Origin: Chitinophagaceae bacterium
GTDB lineage: Bacteria > Bacteroidota > Bacteroidia > Chitinophagales > Chitinophagaceae
Reading direction: 5' to 3'
Assembly: GCA_016722465.1 (NCBI GenBank)
Contig: JADKJC010000002.1
Coordinates: forward strand, 1,130,501-1,194,500
Length of the DNA stretch: 64,000 nucleotides
The notes beneath the pieces are model-generated. The model saw nothing but the letters and a program-made list of their open reading frames with translations. It did no database searches and was not told the DNA's origin. This document shows positions 46,759-55,694 of the stretch, piece after piece; the stretch's first letter is position 1; every line of letters starts with the position of its first letter. Both the position numbers and the translations under genes were made by a program.

Positions 46759-47035
46759 TTACCGGATCACAAGATTTCCTGTACCAACCGGTTTTCCTTT
46801 TTCATCCATCACTTTGATGTAATAAACAATGGCGCTCGGGTTATTTGCAGGCAGTTGCTCTTTATAATCCTTTGTGAGTGTATTTATTTTTCTTTCTCCA
46901 AACATTCTTCCAGCAGCATCCGTTAACTGAATGGTATAACTACCGGATAGTGTTAATTTGAGTACAATAGTAAATGCAGCAGCTTTCGCTAGGCTGTTGG
47001 GATAAATTCTAATGGAAGGACTGACATTACACAGG
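46759..47035 (-). pseudogene. Orphan T9SS C-terminal sorting domain fragment
   Basis: Minus-strand open frame without a start ending at 46759: SPSIRIYPNSLAKAAAF, GSYTIQLTDAAGRMFGERK, then YYIKVMDEKGKPVGTGNLVIR. This is a T9SS type A sorting domain and nothing more: the rest of the gene has been lost. It shares the 750-base gap 46410-47159 with the paralog remnant at 46421, so that gap is a graveyard of surface-protein genes. Confidence 0.6.
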
Positions 47036-47159
47036 TACCAATCAATTTCTCATTTCAGCAAAAAAGCCATTCTTATTACCAACTGGTAATTGCCAGGAAA
47101 AGGTTGGGTATTTTATAAGCGTTTACAGCTTCCCAAAACTGTAAACGCTCTTATTAAGA

Positions 47160-47531
47160 TCAATTCAGTTTGGCCGCCATAAATTCCACCAGCCGGTCAT
47201 CACTCATTTTATTAGAGGTAGATTCATCCGTTTTTGTGTTTTTAAATTGTGCGGTTTCTGCCAGGTAATGTATGAACTGTTCCTGCACCTGGCCCGTACC
47301 CGTTACATGGATATAAGTGGCATTTTGAAGGTGTGCAGTAATTTCTTTAAAAAATTTTGCCTGTAAAGCCCGCTTCTCATTGTGTTCTGCCTTTTCACTG
47401 GGTTTTGGGGAAACTTTTTCCCCATTAATGGTAGCCAGCACGGTGATGGTTTCGGCCTCTGGCTGTTCTTTTCCTACAATGATAGCTGCCTGTGTATCCA
47501 TCCATACACCAAATTGTTTCTGATTCGTCAT
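47160..47531 (-). CDS. Conserved protein of unknown function
   Basis: 123 residues: MTNQKQFGVWMDTQAAIIVG, then EKRALQAKFFKEITAHLQNA, HVTGTGQVQEQFIHYLAE, and FKNTKTDESTSNKMSDDRLVEF. The alpha/beta rhythm with a TGTG turn and QEQFIHYL recalls the bacterial eRF1-like (host attachment) group, but this is a weak resemblance. Cytosolic. Single gene. Confidence 0.65.
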   Translation of the reverse strand: MTNQKQFGVWMDTQAAIIVGKEQPEAETITVLATINGEKVSPKPSEKAEHNEKRALQAKFFKEITAHLQNATYIHVTGTGQVQEQFIHYLAETAQFKNTKTDESTSNKMSDDRLVEFMAAKLN

Positions 47532-47713
47532 GTTAATCTGTTTTATTGTAACAGTGATGGTTCAATTACCATACCGCTAAAAAAAGCCTGGTGGTTTTGC
47601 AGCATTCTTTACAAAATACCGAATACTGTTACTGCTGTTATCATTGATAAAAAATGCAGGCACCTGCAATTAACTATGTTTGCTGTTGTAACCGAAGTAA
47701 AAACAGAACAACA

Positions 47714-48319
47714 ATGAGAGCAGCTAAAGATGCCTGGTACAAAAACAGGGCCTGGAACGGAAAGATCGACAGTAATTTTGAAGACGGGTTGAAACGCACC
47801 CGTAACAATGCCAGCAAAGCAGAATACCTGCAGGTACAGGGCTGCTATTTACTGAACAGTCCGCAGGCCAAAATCCGGGAAGTGGGGATCAATTTATTGT
47901 CAAGGCTTTTTTCAGATCATCCTTCAGAATATGTAAGTGTACTTACAGCACAGGAAAAACTGGGAGATCATTACCTGGCACAAAAGGACTACCTGCATGC
48001 GGCAGCTTGTTTTAAGATTGTAACCGATCATTGCAGCAAGCAAAACTCCAGGACCGGGACCAGCAATATGGCGGACCTGAAATGGGCTGAAGCGATTTTA
48101 AAATCCAACCAGTCAGGTGAAATGGAAGCAGCTTACCAGCTGGTGATGCAATATCCGAAGGCATTGCTAAAATTGAATGACAGTAAATTTTATTATGCTG
48201 AACTGGCTGCACACATTTGCCAACGGCTGGATAGAAAAGAAGAAGCGGATTCATTTGCAGCAGCAGCTGCTGCATTGTTAAATACGACCAACCATTTAGT
48301 GAGCCGTTTTAAAAAATGA
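47714..48319 (+). CDS. TPR-like cytosolic protein
   Basis: 201 residues from ATG 47714. Helical, with paired helix patterns GDHYLAQKDYLHAAACFKIV and MEAAYQLVMQYPKALLKL, as in short TPR arrays; no signal peptide. Function unknown. The tRNA gene follows on the other strand, three bases after the stop. Confidence 0.6.
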   Translation: MRAAKDAWYKNRAWNGKIDSNFEDGLKRTRNNASKAEYLQVQGCYLLNSPQAKIREVGINLLSRLFSDHPSEYVSVLTAQEKLGDHYLAQKDYLHAAACFKIVTDHCSKQNSRTGTSNMADLKWAEAILKSNQSGEMEAAYQLVMQYPKALLKLNDSKFYYAELAAHICQRLDRKEEADSFAAAAAALLNTTNHLVSRFKK

Positions 48320-48321
48320 TG

Positions 48322-48396
48322 TGGGCTGTGCCGGGCTCGAACCAGCGACCCTCACGTTGTCGACGTGATGCTCTAAACCAACTGAGCTAACAACCC
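48322..48396 (-). tRNA. tRNA-Val (anticodon GAC)
   Basis: 75 nt on the minus strand. Acceptor GGGTTGT/ACAGCCC (one G-U), D arm GCTCAGTTGGTTTAGAGC, anticodon stem TCACG/CGTGA with loop TCGACAA giving anticodon GAC, T arm with GGTTCGAGCCC, discriminator A. CCA is not encoded. Confidence 0.9.
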
Positions 48397-48407
48397 TTTT
48401 CCTGAAA

Positions 48408-48710
48408 CTACTCTTCCTCTGCCTTTCTTGCCTCCACTTCAAACTTATTATTATAATAACCACTAAGCAAACTTTCCCACAAATATTTTATAATAAAACC
48501 AATATAGCCATGTTGCTGGTATTGCCTGATATGGCAAAGCTCATGCTTTAGCCACCGCTCATTTTTTAAGAAATCTGCTGCACTGCTGTTGTGCAAATGA
48601 ATGGTACTGCCAACAACAATGGCAACAGAGCGGCTTTTTAATTTCCACGCTGCTATCCTTGCAATCCAGGAATGTTCTTTGATGGTAAAATGCGGATCAG
48701 CCAATTTCAT
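48408..48710 (-). CDS. Small HExxH metallopeptidase-like protein
   Basis: 100 residues: the motif HELCHIRQYQQHG (about residues 56-68) is HExxH, and EVEARKAE further on supplies a possible third metal ligand, as in minimal gluzincins. No signal peptide. It overlaps the thiol peroxidase gene by 14 bases and is transcribed with it, so it may act in the same stress response. Peptidase activity is inferred from the motif. Confidence 0.7.
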   Translation of the reverse strand: MKLADPHFTIKEHSWIARIAAWKLKSRSVAIVVGSTIHLHNSSAADFLKNERWLKHELCHIRQYQQHGYIGFIIKYLWESLLSGYYNNKFEVEARKAEEE

Positions 48711-49170
48711 TCCAGGCTTTTAAAATTTCTTCAGTGTGTTGTTTGCTGCGTGGCTTCAGGAATATTTTTTTAATCACCCCCTTTTCGTCAATTAAAAAAG
48801 TGGTGCGGTGCAGGCCCATGTATTGGCGGCCATACAGCTGCTTTTCTCCCCACACAGCATATTTATCAATGATGGCATGCGTTGGATCGGCCAGCAAAGT
48901 AAAAGGCAGTTTGAATTTACTTTCAAATTTCTTATGACTGGCCTCGTTATCCGGACTTACCCCCAGCACCACGAAACCTCCTTTTTTTAATGCACTGAAA
49001 TGATCTCTGAGGTTGCAGGCCTGTTCGGTACAGGTAGGTGTATTGTCCTGCGGATAAAAATACAATACCACTTTCTGTCCTTTAAACTGAGCAAGAGAAA
49101 CTTTATTTCCGTCCTGGTCTTTGCCGCTGAATGCCGGCGCTTTTTTCCCTTCGGTTAATGTTGTTGCCAT
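48697..49170 (-). CDS. bcp: Thioredoxin-dependent thiol peroxidase (BCP/PrxQ)
   Basis: Reduces hydroperoxides with a reactive Cys, cytosolic. 157 residues from ATG 49170. Start AFSGKDQDGNKVSLAQFKG, then YPQDNTPTCTEQACNLRD with the peroxidatic Cys (TPTC) and the resolving Cys five residues later, as in the BCP group. GVSPDNEASHKKFESKFKLPF and RTTFLID follow. First gene of a two-gene unit with the small HExxH protein. Confidence 0.9.
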   Translation of the reverse strand: MATTLTEGKKAPAFSGKDQDGNKVSLAQFKGQKVVLYFYPQDNTPTCTEQACNLRDHFSALKKGGFVVLGVSPDNEASHKKFESKFKLPFTLLADPTHAIIDKYAVWGEKQLYGRQYMGLHRTTFLIDEKGVIKKIFLKPRSKQHTEEILKAWNEIG

Positions 49171-49174
49171 TTTA

Positions 49175-49230
49175 CTCCAACCCCCTAAAGGGGCTTTTAC
49201 CCCCAAACCCCTGAAGGGGGTTTAGAGCAT
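49175..49230. repeat. G/C-rich palindromic intergenic repeat
   Basis: CCCCTAAAGGGG, then ACCCCC...GGGGGT a few bases on, followed by TTTAGAGC. Similar palindromic words occur at 10756-10772, and GCCCCTTTAGG again at about 49293, so this is a dispersed family rather than a terminator of one gene. Confidence 0.55.
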
Positions 49231-49314
49231 TAAAAAATATTGTTCTTTTATTTTTAAGCAGCCAGTTGGCTTTTACAAACGCTTGCCTTTAAGCCCCTTT
49301 AGGTTTTTTGGGTA

Positions 49315-51006
49315 CTACCTCGTAAACTTATAAATCTTTTCTGTTTTATTCCCTGCCACATCTTCCACACTTATCTTTAATTCATGTTCTCCATCTCCGC
49401 AATGCTCATCAAAATTATAGATGAACGTCTTACCCTTGTCATTGCTGAACCTAAGCCATTTGCCATCCAGTTCTGCACGGAAATTTCTTAACTCCTCTGT
49501 TTCGTCTCTTACAACAAAAACAATCCTGTTTAGTTTAGCCGCATTCATCCCCTCTTTAAACCCAACCGGGGCAATGGTTGGTGCCAGCAGGTCTTCATAT
49601 AATTCCACATTACCCAATGCTTTAAAAGATGACCGGTACCAGTCTCCTTCTTTTACTGCTTTGGCATAATCATCTTTGCTGCCCCACCAGCGGCGCATCA
49701 CCATCCTGTCCGGGTTGTCAGTAGTGCTGTTTTTTATGGTGATGGGATAAAAACTATGCACGGGTATATTGCCACTGTGCAGCAGGTAAGCAATACCGCC
49801 ATGGGTGCCGGTGGCAGGGCTTACTTTAAAATCGAGTGAATCATACAATTCATTTTCGGCTAAATAAAAACAGAGGTTGTTGTTTTCAAACACATTTAAA
49901 TAGCCCGGCTTAAACATGTTTTGTACAGGCGTTGCAGCAGCAGCCGTTCCGGTTGACCGAACCGCAAACTCTACCACCGAAGTATTGCCTTCGGTGTCTT
50001 TTACGGCTATCTTTATCTGGTGCGTTTCACCATCTCCGGTATTGATTACACCATCGCCACTCACTTCTTTATAAATGCCATTGTTGTATCCGGGCAGCCT
50101 GCTGAGGTGTTGTACAAATGGCCCGCCACTGGTCCTTAATTTAAAATCAATGTGTGCATTCATGTACCTCGTTTCGTCATAACTGATGCTGTCTATCTGA
50201 AATCCAACAACGGGTTGGCCATTATCATACAGGCCTGCTTCATAAATACCGTTTTGATTGGTGGAACCGGTGTAGCGGTCAACCGCAGTGATGGCAAAAC
50301 TTATTTTACCTGTTGGCAAAGCAATTACTGCCGGTACGGTTTGGTAAATACCTTTCACTTTTTTAATGGGATACAAACGTGGGCTTTGCTCGTAAGTGCT
50401 TTTTGTTCTGTCGTATACCGCCAGCCTCATTACTGCCGGAGGTATATTATCCTGTATGGGAAACCCAAACAGCAATGGATTGAGTACTTTATCCGTTTGG
50501 GTATCCCGTATCTCAAAATGCAAATGCGGCCCCTGTGAACCACCCGTATTGCCGCTGTAGGCAATGAACTGCCCTTTCTTTACAGGGAAAAGATCTGCCG
50601 GGATGTTTTCTAAAAACAGTTGCCAGCTTTCCATTTTGTATTGCTGGTCTTTGATGTATTTTTCCAATGCCGGATAAAAATCATTTAAGTGTGCATACAG
50701 GGTAGTGAGTCCATTGGGATGATTGATATAGATGCATCTTCCAAAACCATAAGGTTCAATTTTTACTTTGGCAACATAACCATCAGCCGCTGCAATAACC
50801 GGAACATTTTGTTTTTGGTCGGTTTTACAATCCAGTCCCATGTGGTAGTGATTGGGCCTCAGTTCGCCAAAGTTGGCAGCCAGTGCCCTGGTAGCCTGCA
50901 CCGGCCAGGTAAAATACTGTTTGGGATAATTCTTTTGCGGAAAGATCTGTGCCTGCAGCATAACCGGAAACAGGAAAACTGTGAAGGTGATGATTCTTGC
51001 TGTCAT
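49315..51006 (-). CDS. M23 family metallopeptidase
   Basis: 563 residues. Signal peptide ending LQAQ. LytM domain: NHYHMGLD (HxxxD zinc ligands, about residue 55), YAHLNDF, GPHLHFE (HxH). After about residue 190 come Ig-like beta domains (GEHELKISVEDVAGNKTEK near the end). Exported peptidoglycan-type endopeptidase, or another glycyl peptide hydrolase, acting at the cell wall; the long C-terminal region is common in Bacteroidota members. Confidence 0.85.
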   Translation of the reverse strand: MTARIITFTVFLFPVMLQAQIFPQKNYPKQYFTWPVQATRALAANFGELRPNHYHMGLDCKTDQKQNVPVIAAADGYVAKVKIEPYGFGRCIYINHPNGLTTLYAHLNDFYPALEKYIKDQQYKMESWQLFLENIPADLFPVKKGQFIAYSGNTGGSQGPHLHFEIRDTQTDKVLNPLLFGFPIQDNIPPAVMRLAVYDRTKSTYEQSPRLYPIKKVKGIYQTVPAVIALPTGKISFAITAVDRYTGSTNQNGIYEAGLYDNGQPVVGFQIDSISYDETRYMNAHIDFKLRTSGGPFVQHLSRLPGYNNGIYKEVSGDGVINTGDGETHQIKIAVKDTEGNTSVVEFAVRSTGTAAAATPVQNMFKPGYLNVFENNNLCFYLAENELYDSLDFKVSPATGTHGGIAYLLHSGNIPVHSFYPITIKNSTTDNPDRMVMRRWWGSKDDYAKAVKEGDWYRSSFKALGNVELYEDLLAPTIAPVGFKEGMNAAKLNRIVFVVRDETEELRNFRAELDGKWLRFSNDKGKTFIYNFDEHCGDGEHELKISVEDVAGNKTEKIYKFTR

Positions 51007-51160
51007 GATTTTTATAAAGCATCAAAAATAAAGTATCACAAAAAACTTTAGTGTCAATAATTACAACCAGTATGTTAATAAACCCAAATAGTTTAAAATC
51101 GCCATCGTACAGATTTGCTTTCATTGCTTCCTTTGTATAAATTGTACCATTGCAGGGCGT

Positions 51161-52675
51161 ATGAAAAATATATTTTTACTGTCAATTGGTTTTCTATTGA
51201 TGCGGTGTGCCATAGCTCAATCTTTACAAACAAGGATCAGCCGCTATGCAATACCACGGGATAATGGAATGGAGAAAGTGCTGGTATTGAAAATGCCCTA
51301 CGCCCATTACAACATTGAAGCCATCATTGGCGACACAGTAGCTTTGAGAAGTGCAGGCGAAATGATGGTGGATATTATTTGCACCGATTACCCAACGGAA
51401 CAATCGCTGGCTGCATTAAATGCAAACAGGCTTGCAGCATTATACAAAGCATTTCCCTTTATCAACAATTCTCAAATCAACAGGGTAACATATTACCGGC
51501 AAACCGGCGGCGGCGAAAAAGAAAAAGCGTTGCCCATGTTTCATGGTGTGGTAGTGCGTTACCGTGCTGCACAAAATGCAACAACTATTAAAAATGACCT
51601 GGAAAAACTGGAGGAACTGCTGGCTTATTATGAAAAGAAAAAATTACAACAAAAAAAAACCGCTTCCTTAAGAGGAGAAGACATACGTGCAACGCCCACT
51701 TATACCCCGGAGAAAAAAAGCACTGTGGAATCCAACGGCAAACCTCCCTACTATGATCCATCCATGAGTTTGAAAGGAAAGAAGATCACTTATATCATTG
51801 GTGACGAAACTTACCTGCGGAGCCGTTTCAGCATTCCTGATTCACAAAGGATCGTTGATTTTAAAACAGCGTATAAAAAAGACCTCATTACAAAAAGAGT
51901 GTACCAGCAATTCAACAACAAACCCAAAAGTTATCTTACCCTTTATGTACCCCTGGCGGAAGAAATACCGGACGAAGGAAAAGATACTACCGATACCATT
52001 GATTATACACCCCCTCCCCAATTAATTGACTCCACTATTACTGAAGTGTTGAAAAGAAACAACTGGAAAAACATCGCCATGGTGGCTGATGTAACCGGCA
52101 GTATGTATCCTTACAGCGGCCAGTTGCTGGTATGGCTGCAACAGTATTCAACTGACAGCCTTACAAAAAACTTCCTGTTCTTTAATGATGGGGATGATAA
52201 ACCCGATGATAAAAAGAAGCCTGGAAAAACCGGTGGCATTTATTCCAGGTATTGCAGCAGTTATGATGAAGTAAAGGCAATGCTGAAGCTGGCTATGCAG
52301 CGTGGTGCCGGTGGCGACTTTCCCGAAAATACCATTGAAGCGTTACTGGCAGCAGAAAAACAATTCCCGGATGCAACAGGCAATGTACTGATCGCAGATA
52401 ACTGGGCCAACATCAGGGATAAGGAATTAACGGGCCAGTTAAAAAAACCGGTGAAAATCATTCTTTGTGCTGTTAAAAGTAACAGGATAAATACAGACTA
52501 TTTGAACCTTGCTTTCCGCACAAAGGGCTCCCTGCATTTGATCGGGCAGGACCTTACTGATCTTTCATTGTTGCAGGAAGGGGAAATAATAAGGGCCGGG
52601 AAGACCAGTTACAAGATCAGCAACGGTGAGTTTATTGAACTGGATATTAACGGCGAACCGGTATCCTCTTTCTAA
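51161..52675 (+). CDS. Secreted protein with a von Willebrand A-like domain
   Basis: 504 residues. Signal peptide about 20 residues (MKNIFLLSIGFLLMRCAIAQ). The middle is charged and Pro-rich. From about residue 300: NIAMVADVTGSMYPY, a MIDAS-like DxTGSM (Asp and Ser for metal), and NVLIADNWANIRDKEL. A metal-dependent adhesion fold is likely. Single gene between convergent and divergent peptidase genes. Confidence 0.7.
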   Translation: MKNIFLLSIGFLLMRCAIAQSLQTRISRYAIPRDNGMEKVLVLKMPYAHYNIEAIIGDTVALRSAGEMMVDIICTDYPTEQSLAALNANRLAALYKAFPFINNSQINRVTYYRQTGGGEKEKALPMFHGVVVRYRAAQNATTIKNDLEKLEELLAYYEKKKLQQKKTASLRGEDIRATPTYTPEKKSTVESNGKPPYYDPSMSLKGKKITYIIGDETYLRSRFSIPDSQRIVDFKTAYKKDLITKRVYQQFNNKPKSYLTLYVPLAEEIPDEGKDTTDTIDYTPPPQLIDSTITEVLKRNNWKNIAMVADVTGSMYPYSGQLLVWLQQYSTDSLTKNFLFFNDGDDKPDDKKKPGKTGGIYSRYCSSYDEVKAMLKLAMQRGAGGDFPENTIEALLAAEKQFPDATGNVLIADNWANIRDKELTGQLKKPVKIILCAVKSNRINTDYLNLAFRTKGSLHLIGQDLTDLSLLQEGEIIRAGKTSYKISNGEFIELDINGEPVSSF

Positions 52676-52788
52676 GTATTGGTATTGCTGCTCTATACAA
52701 CCTTAATAATAGCTGAATTACTTTAAATGAAGAAAGGTCATTATCCTCCTTTCTTTTTCGATACTTTCGTTACTCCAAACTAAAACTC

Positions 52789-54834
52789 ATGAGAAGAAAA
52801 AACGCCCTGCTAAAAATGTCAGCATTGGCATTTACCATACTGTTTGGTGCTGTTGCCGTAACTGCACAAACTACCGTTACCAAATTCATCGACTCTGCCA
52901 ACATGGATCTCACTGTAAAACCCGGCGATGACTTTTATAGTTATGCAAGCGGCACCTGGATAAAGAACAATCCGGTTCCTGCCAAGGAAACCCGTTGGGG
53001 AAGTTTTAACCAGTTAAGGGATTTTAATATCAATGCAGTTAAAACCGTATTGGAAAAAGCAGTAGCCAATAAAACTACAGCAGCAGGCTCTGTTGAAAAA
53101 AGAGTGGGTGATTTTTATACTGCCGGCATGGACAGTGTGGCCATAGAAAAAAGAGGAGCCACTCCTGTTACCTTTTATTTGGAAAGGATCAATAAAATTA
53201 AAGATGCACAGGGCCTGGTGGTGGAGATAAGCTGGCTACGCAAAATGGGTTTGTCCAATCCTTTGTATGGTTTTTTTGTGGGGCAGGACAGGAAGAATGT
53301 AGAACACATGGTGCCGCAATTTAGCCAGGGCGGTACTACTTTACCAGACAGGGATTATTATTTAAAAAACGATGGCCGCAATTCTGCCATACAGGATGCG
53401 TATAAAAAATACATCACTACCATCTTTACACTCGTTGGCGTTCCTCAGGAAAAAGCACAACAAAATGCCAGTACTATTTTTGAACTGGAAAAAAAGTTAG
53501 CTGCCGCACAATGGAGCCGTGTTGAAATGAGGGACCCCTATAAAACCTACCATAAATTTTTAGTCGCCGATTTCAGCAAGACAACGCCGGGCATTAACTG
53601 GCAACAGGTGCTTGTACAGTTAGACGTAAAAGGCGAAGACAGTATACTGGTAAACAACCCTTCTTATTTTAAAGTGATTGACAGCTTGCTTACAGCAGTA
53701 CCGGCAGATGAATGGAAAGTGTACCTGCAATGGAATGTATTGAAAGCCGCTGCACCGCATTTAAGCAGTGGTTTTGTAGAAGCCAATTTTACTTATAACC
53801 AGGTACTCAGCGGGCAGAAAGTGCAAACGCCCCGCTGGCAACGCATCTCTCAACTAACGGATGGTTCTGTTGGTGAACTGCTGGGTCAATTGTATGTAAA
53901 GGAATACTTTAAACCGGAAGCAAAAGCCCGGATGGCTGAACTGGTGAGTAACCTGCGTAAAGCATTTGCCAGCCGCATTCAGCAACTTGACTGGATGGGC
54001 ACTGAAACCAAACAGAAAGCGCTGGCAAAATTAGCGGCCTTCCGGCCGAAGATCGGATATCCCGATCAATGGAAAAATTACGATGGCCTGGTGATCAGCG
54101 CTGATAAATATTTTGAGAACGTAGTGAATGTGGGCAGATGGAATTATGAATTCATGATCAGCCAGCTGGGCAAACCTGTTGACAGGGAACGCTGGGGAAT
54201 GACACCACCCACCGTAAACGCCTATTACAGTGCAACATTGAACGAGATTGTTTTTCCTGCAGGTATTTTGCAATTTCCCTTCTTTGATGCAAATGCCGAC
54301 GATGCAGTAAACTATGGCGGCATCGGTGCGGTGATCGGTCATGAAATGAGCCATGGATTTGATGACAACGGCAGCAAGTATGATGCTGATGGTACGCTAC
54401 GTAACTGGTGGACAGAAGAAGACCGTACAAAGTTTGATGCCAAAACAAAAGCATTGGGAGCACAATTTGATGCTTATACCATACAGGATACCATACATGT
54501 AAATGGCAAACTCACGATGGGTGAAAACATTGGTGACCTTGGCGGATTGAATGTAGCATATGAAGCATTCAAAATGACAATGCAGGGCCAGTCAGCTCAG
54601 CTGATCGATGGCTTTACTCCTGACCAGCGTTTCTTTTTAGCTTGGGCACAGGTATGGCGTGGAAATATCTTAGCACCCACTGCAGCACAATTAATTCTTA
54701 CCGATTCACATTCTCCCGGACCATACAGGACCATTGGAGCACCGGTGAATATGGATGCATGGTACAAAGCATTCAATGTGCAGCCTGAAAATAAGTTGTA
54801 CAAAAAACCAGCAGACAGGATCAGGATCTGGTAA
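52789..54834 (+). CDS. M13 family metallopeptidase (neprilysin/PepO type)
   Basis: 681 residues. Signal peptide ending VTAQ (about residue 26). The M13 core has NAYYSATLNEIVFPAGI, the zinc motif GHEMSHGFDDNGSKYD (HExxH) and ENIGDLGG (third Glu ligand), and the C-terminal conserved end ILTDSHSPGPYRTIGAPVN with the Arg of the substrate pocket. Exported zinc endopeptidase degrading short peptides. A strong terminator follows. Confidence 0.9.
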   Translation: MRRKNALLKMSALAFTILFGAVAVTAQTTVTKFIDSANMDLTVKPGDDFYSYASGTWIKNNPVPAKETRWGSFNQLRDFNINAVKTVLEKAVANKTTAAGSVEKRVGDFYTAGMDSVAIEKRGATPVTFYLERINKIKDAQGLVVEISWLRKMGLSNPLYGFFVGQDRKNVEHMVPQFSQGGTTLPDRDYYLKNDGRNSAIQDAYKKYITTIFTLVGVPQEKAQQNASTIFELEKKLAAAQWSRVEMRDPYKTYHKFLVADFSKTTPGINWQQVLVQLDVKGEDSILVNNPSYFKVIDSLLTAVPADEWKVYLQWNVLKAAAPHLSSGFVEANFTYNQVLSGQKVQTPRWQRISQLTDGSVGELLGQLYVKEYFKPEAKARMAELVSNLRKAFASRIQQLDWMGTETKQKALAKLAAFRPKIGYPDQWKNYDGLVISADKYFENVVNVGRWNYEFMISQLGKPVDRERWGMTPPTVNAYYSATLNEIVFPAGILQFPFFDANADDAVNYGGIGAVIGHEMSHGFDDNGSKYDADGTLRNWWTEEDRTKFDAKTKALGAQFDAYTIQDTIHVNGKLTMGENIGDLGGLNVAYEAFKMTMQGQSAQLIDGFTPDQRFFLAWAQVWRGNILAPTAAQLILTDSHSPGPYRTIGAPVNMDAWYKAFNVQPENKLYKKPADRIRIW

Positions 54835-54855
54835 CATTTTTTTTATTTCACCTCA

Positions 54856-54895
54856 GTAAAAGCCCGGTTTCATCAACCGGGCTTTTACATTTCTT
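54856..54895 (+). terminator. Intrinsic terminator after the M13 peptidase gene
   Basis: GTAAAAGCCCGGTT, 5-base loop, AACCGGGCTTTTAC: 14-bp perfect stem, then ATTTCTT. Confidence 0.85.
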
Positions 54896-55074
54896 AACAG
54901 GTGAGGATAAGCAAATTACATACGGGGCATTTTGAGTAAATAATTGAGCAACATATTCTACAGGTTTTATTAAAGTTTGCTGAAAAGCAATACAAAAACA
55001 AATGGCTTGCTTGTTGAAGCAGTTGTATTGTCTCCTGCTGCTACAGCAGGGGTCAAATAATTATTCATCTTAAA

Positions 55075-55557
55075 ATGAAAACGATCATGACAACAAATGC
55101 AAAATTAATCGATGTACTGAACGATCTTATCCAGATCAACAATGACCGTATTGCTGGCTACGACAGAGCCATTGTAAGTGTTGGCTCGCTTGATATTGAC
55201 CTGAAAACTTCCTTCCGAAAACTGGCTGACCAGAGTGAAGGTTACCGGATAGCATTGACCGACCAGGTAATAAAACTGGGAGGCGAGGCTGCAGAAGGCA
55301 CCACCGGCCTTGGCAAAATCTACCTTGCCTGGATGGAAGTGAAAAATACGTTTACAGGCGATAACCGCCAGTCGATACTGGATTCCTGCGAAACTGGTGA
55401 AGATGCTGCATTGAAAGCATACAGGGAAGCACTGGCATCTGATGCAGATATGAGTGCAGCAGTGAGGCAACTGATCATTGCACAACAGGCAGAATTAAAA
55501 GAGGCGCATGATAATATTAAACGGTACAGGGATTTGAATGAGGCTGTACATGCTTAA
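55075..55557 (+). CDS. DUF2383 family four-helix-bundle protein
   Basis: 160 residues, all helical, matching the ferritin-like four-helix DUF2383/PA2169 family: LIDVLNDLIQINNDRIAGYDRAI, FRKLADQSEGYRIALTDQV, ETGEDAALKAYREAL, QLIIAQQAELKEAHDNIKRY. Members bind metal or respond to stress; a specific role is not known. The ATG at 55087 (MTTNAKLID) is an equally good start. Confidence 0.8.
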   Translation: MKTIMTTNAKLIDVLNDLIQINNDRIAGYDRAIVSVGSLDIDLKTSFRKLADQSEGYRIALTDQVIKLGGEAAEGTTGLGKIYLAWMEVKNTFTGDNRQSILDSCETGEDAALKAYREALASDADMSAAVRQLIIAQQAELKEAHDNIKRYRDLNEAVHA

Positions 55558-55577
55558 TAATTATTTTTTCCCCTTTG

Positions 55578-55610
55578 AAATAAGGTCCGGGCATCCGGGC
55601 CTTATTTTTT
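55578..55610 (+). terminator. Intrinsic terminator after the DUF2383 gene
   Basis: AAATAAGGTCCGG, 4-base loop, CCGGGCCTTATTTTTT, paired with one G-U wobble. Confidence 0.8.
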
Positions 55611-55694
55611 GCCAGTTGTTTTAACATACTCTTGCAATTGTTTCTTTTCAACCAATATTGTTGCTTTGTACCTTTCCTGTTCAAATAATGCTTT

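Noticed and set aside
46585..46926. 113-codon plus-strand frame
   Set aside because: Its second half is antisense to a recognisable T9SS sorting-domain fragment and it begins in a decayed paralog.
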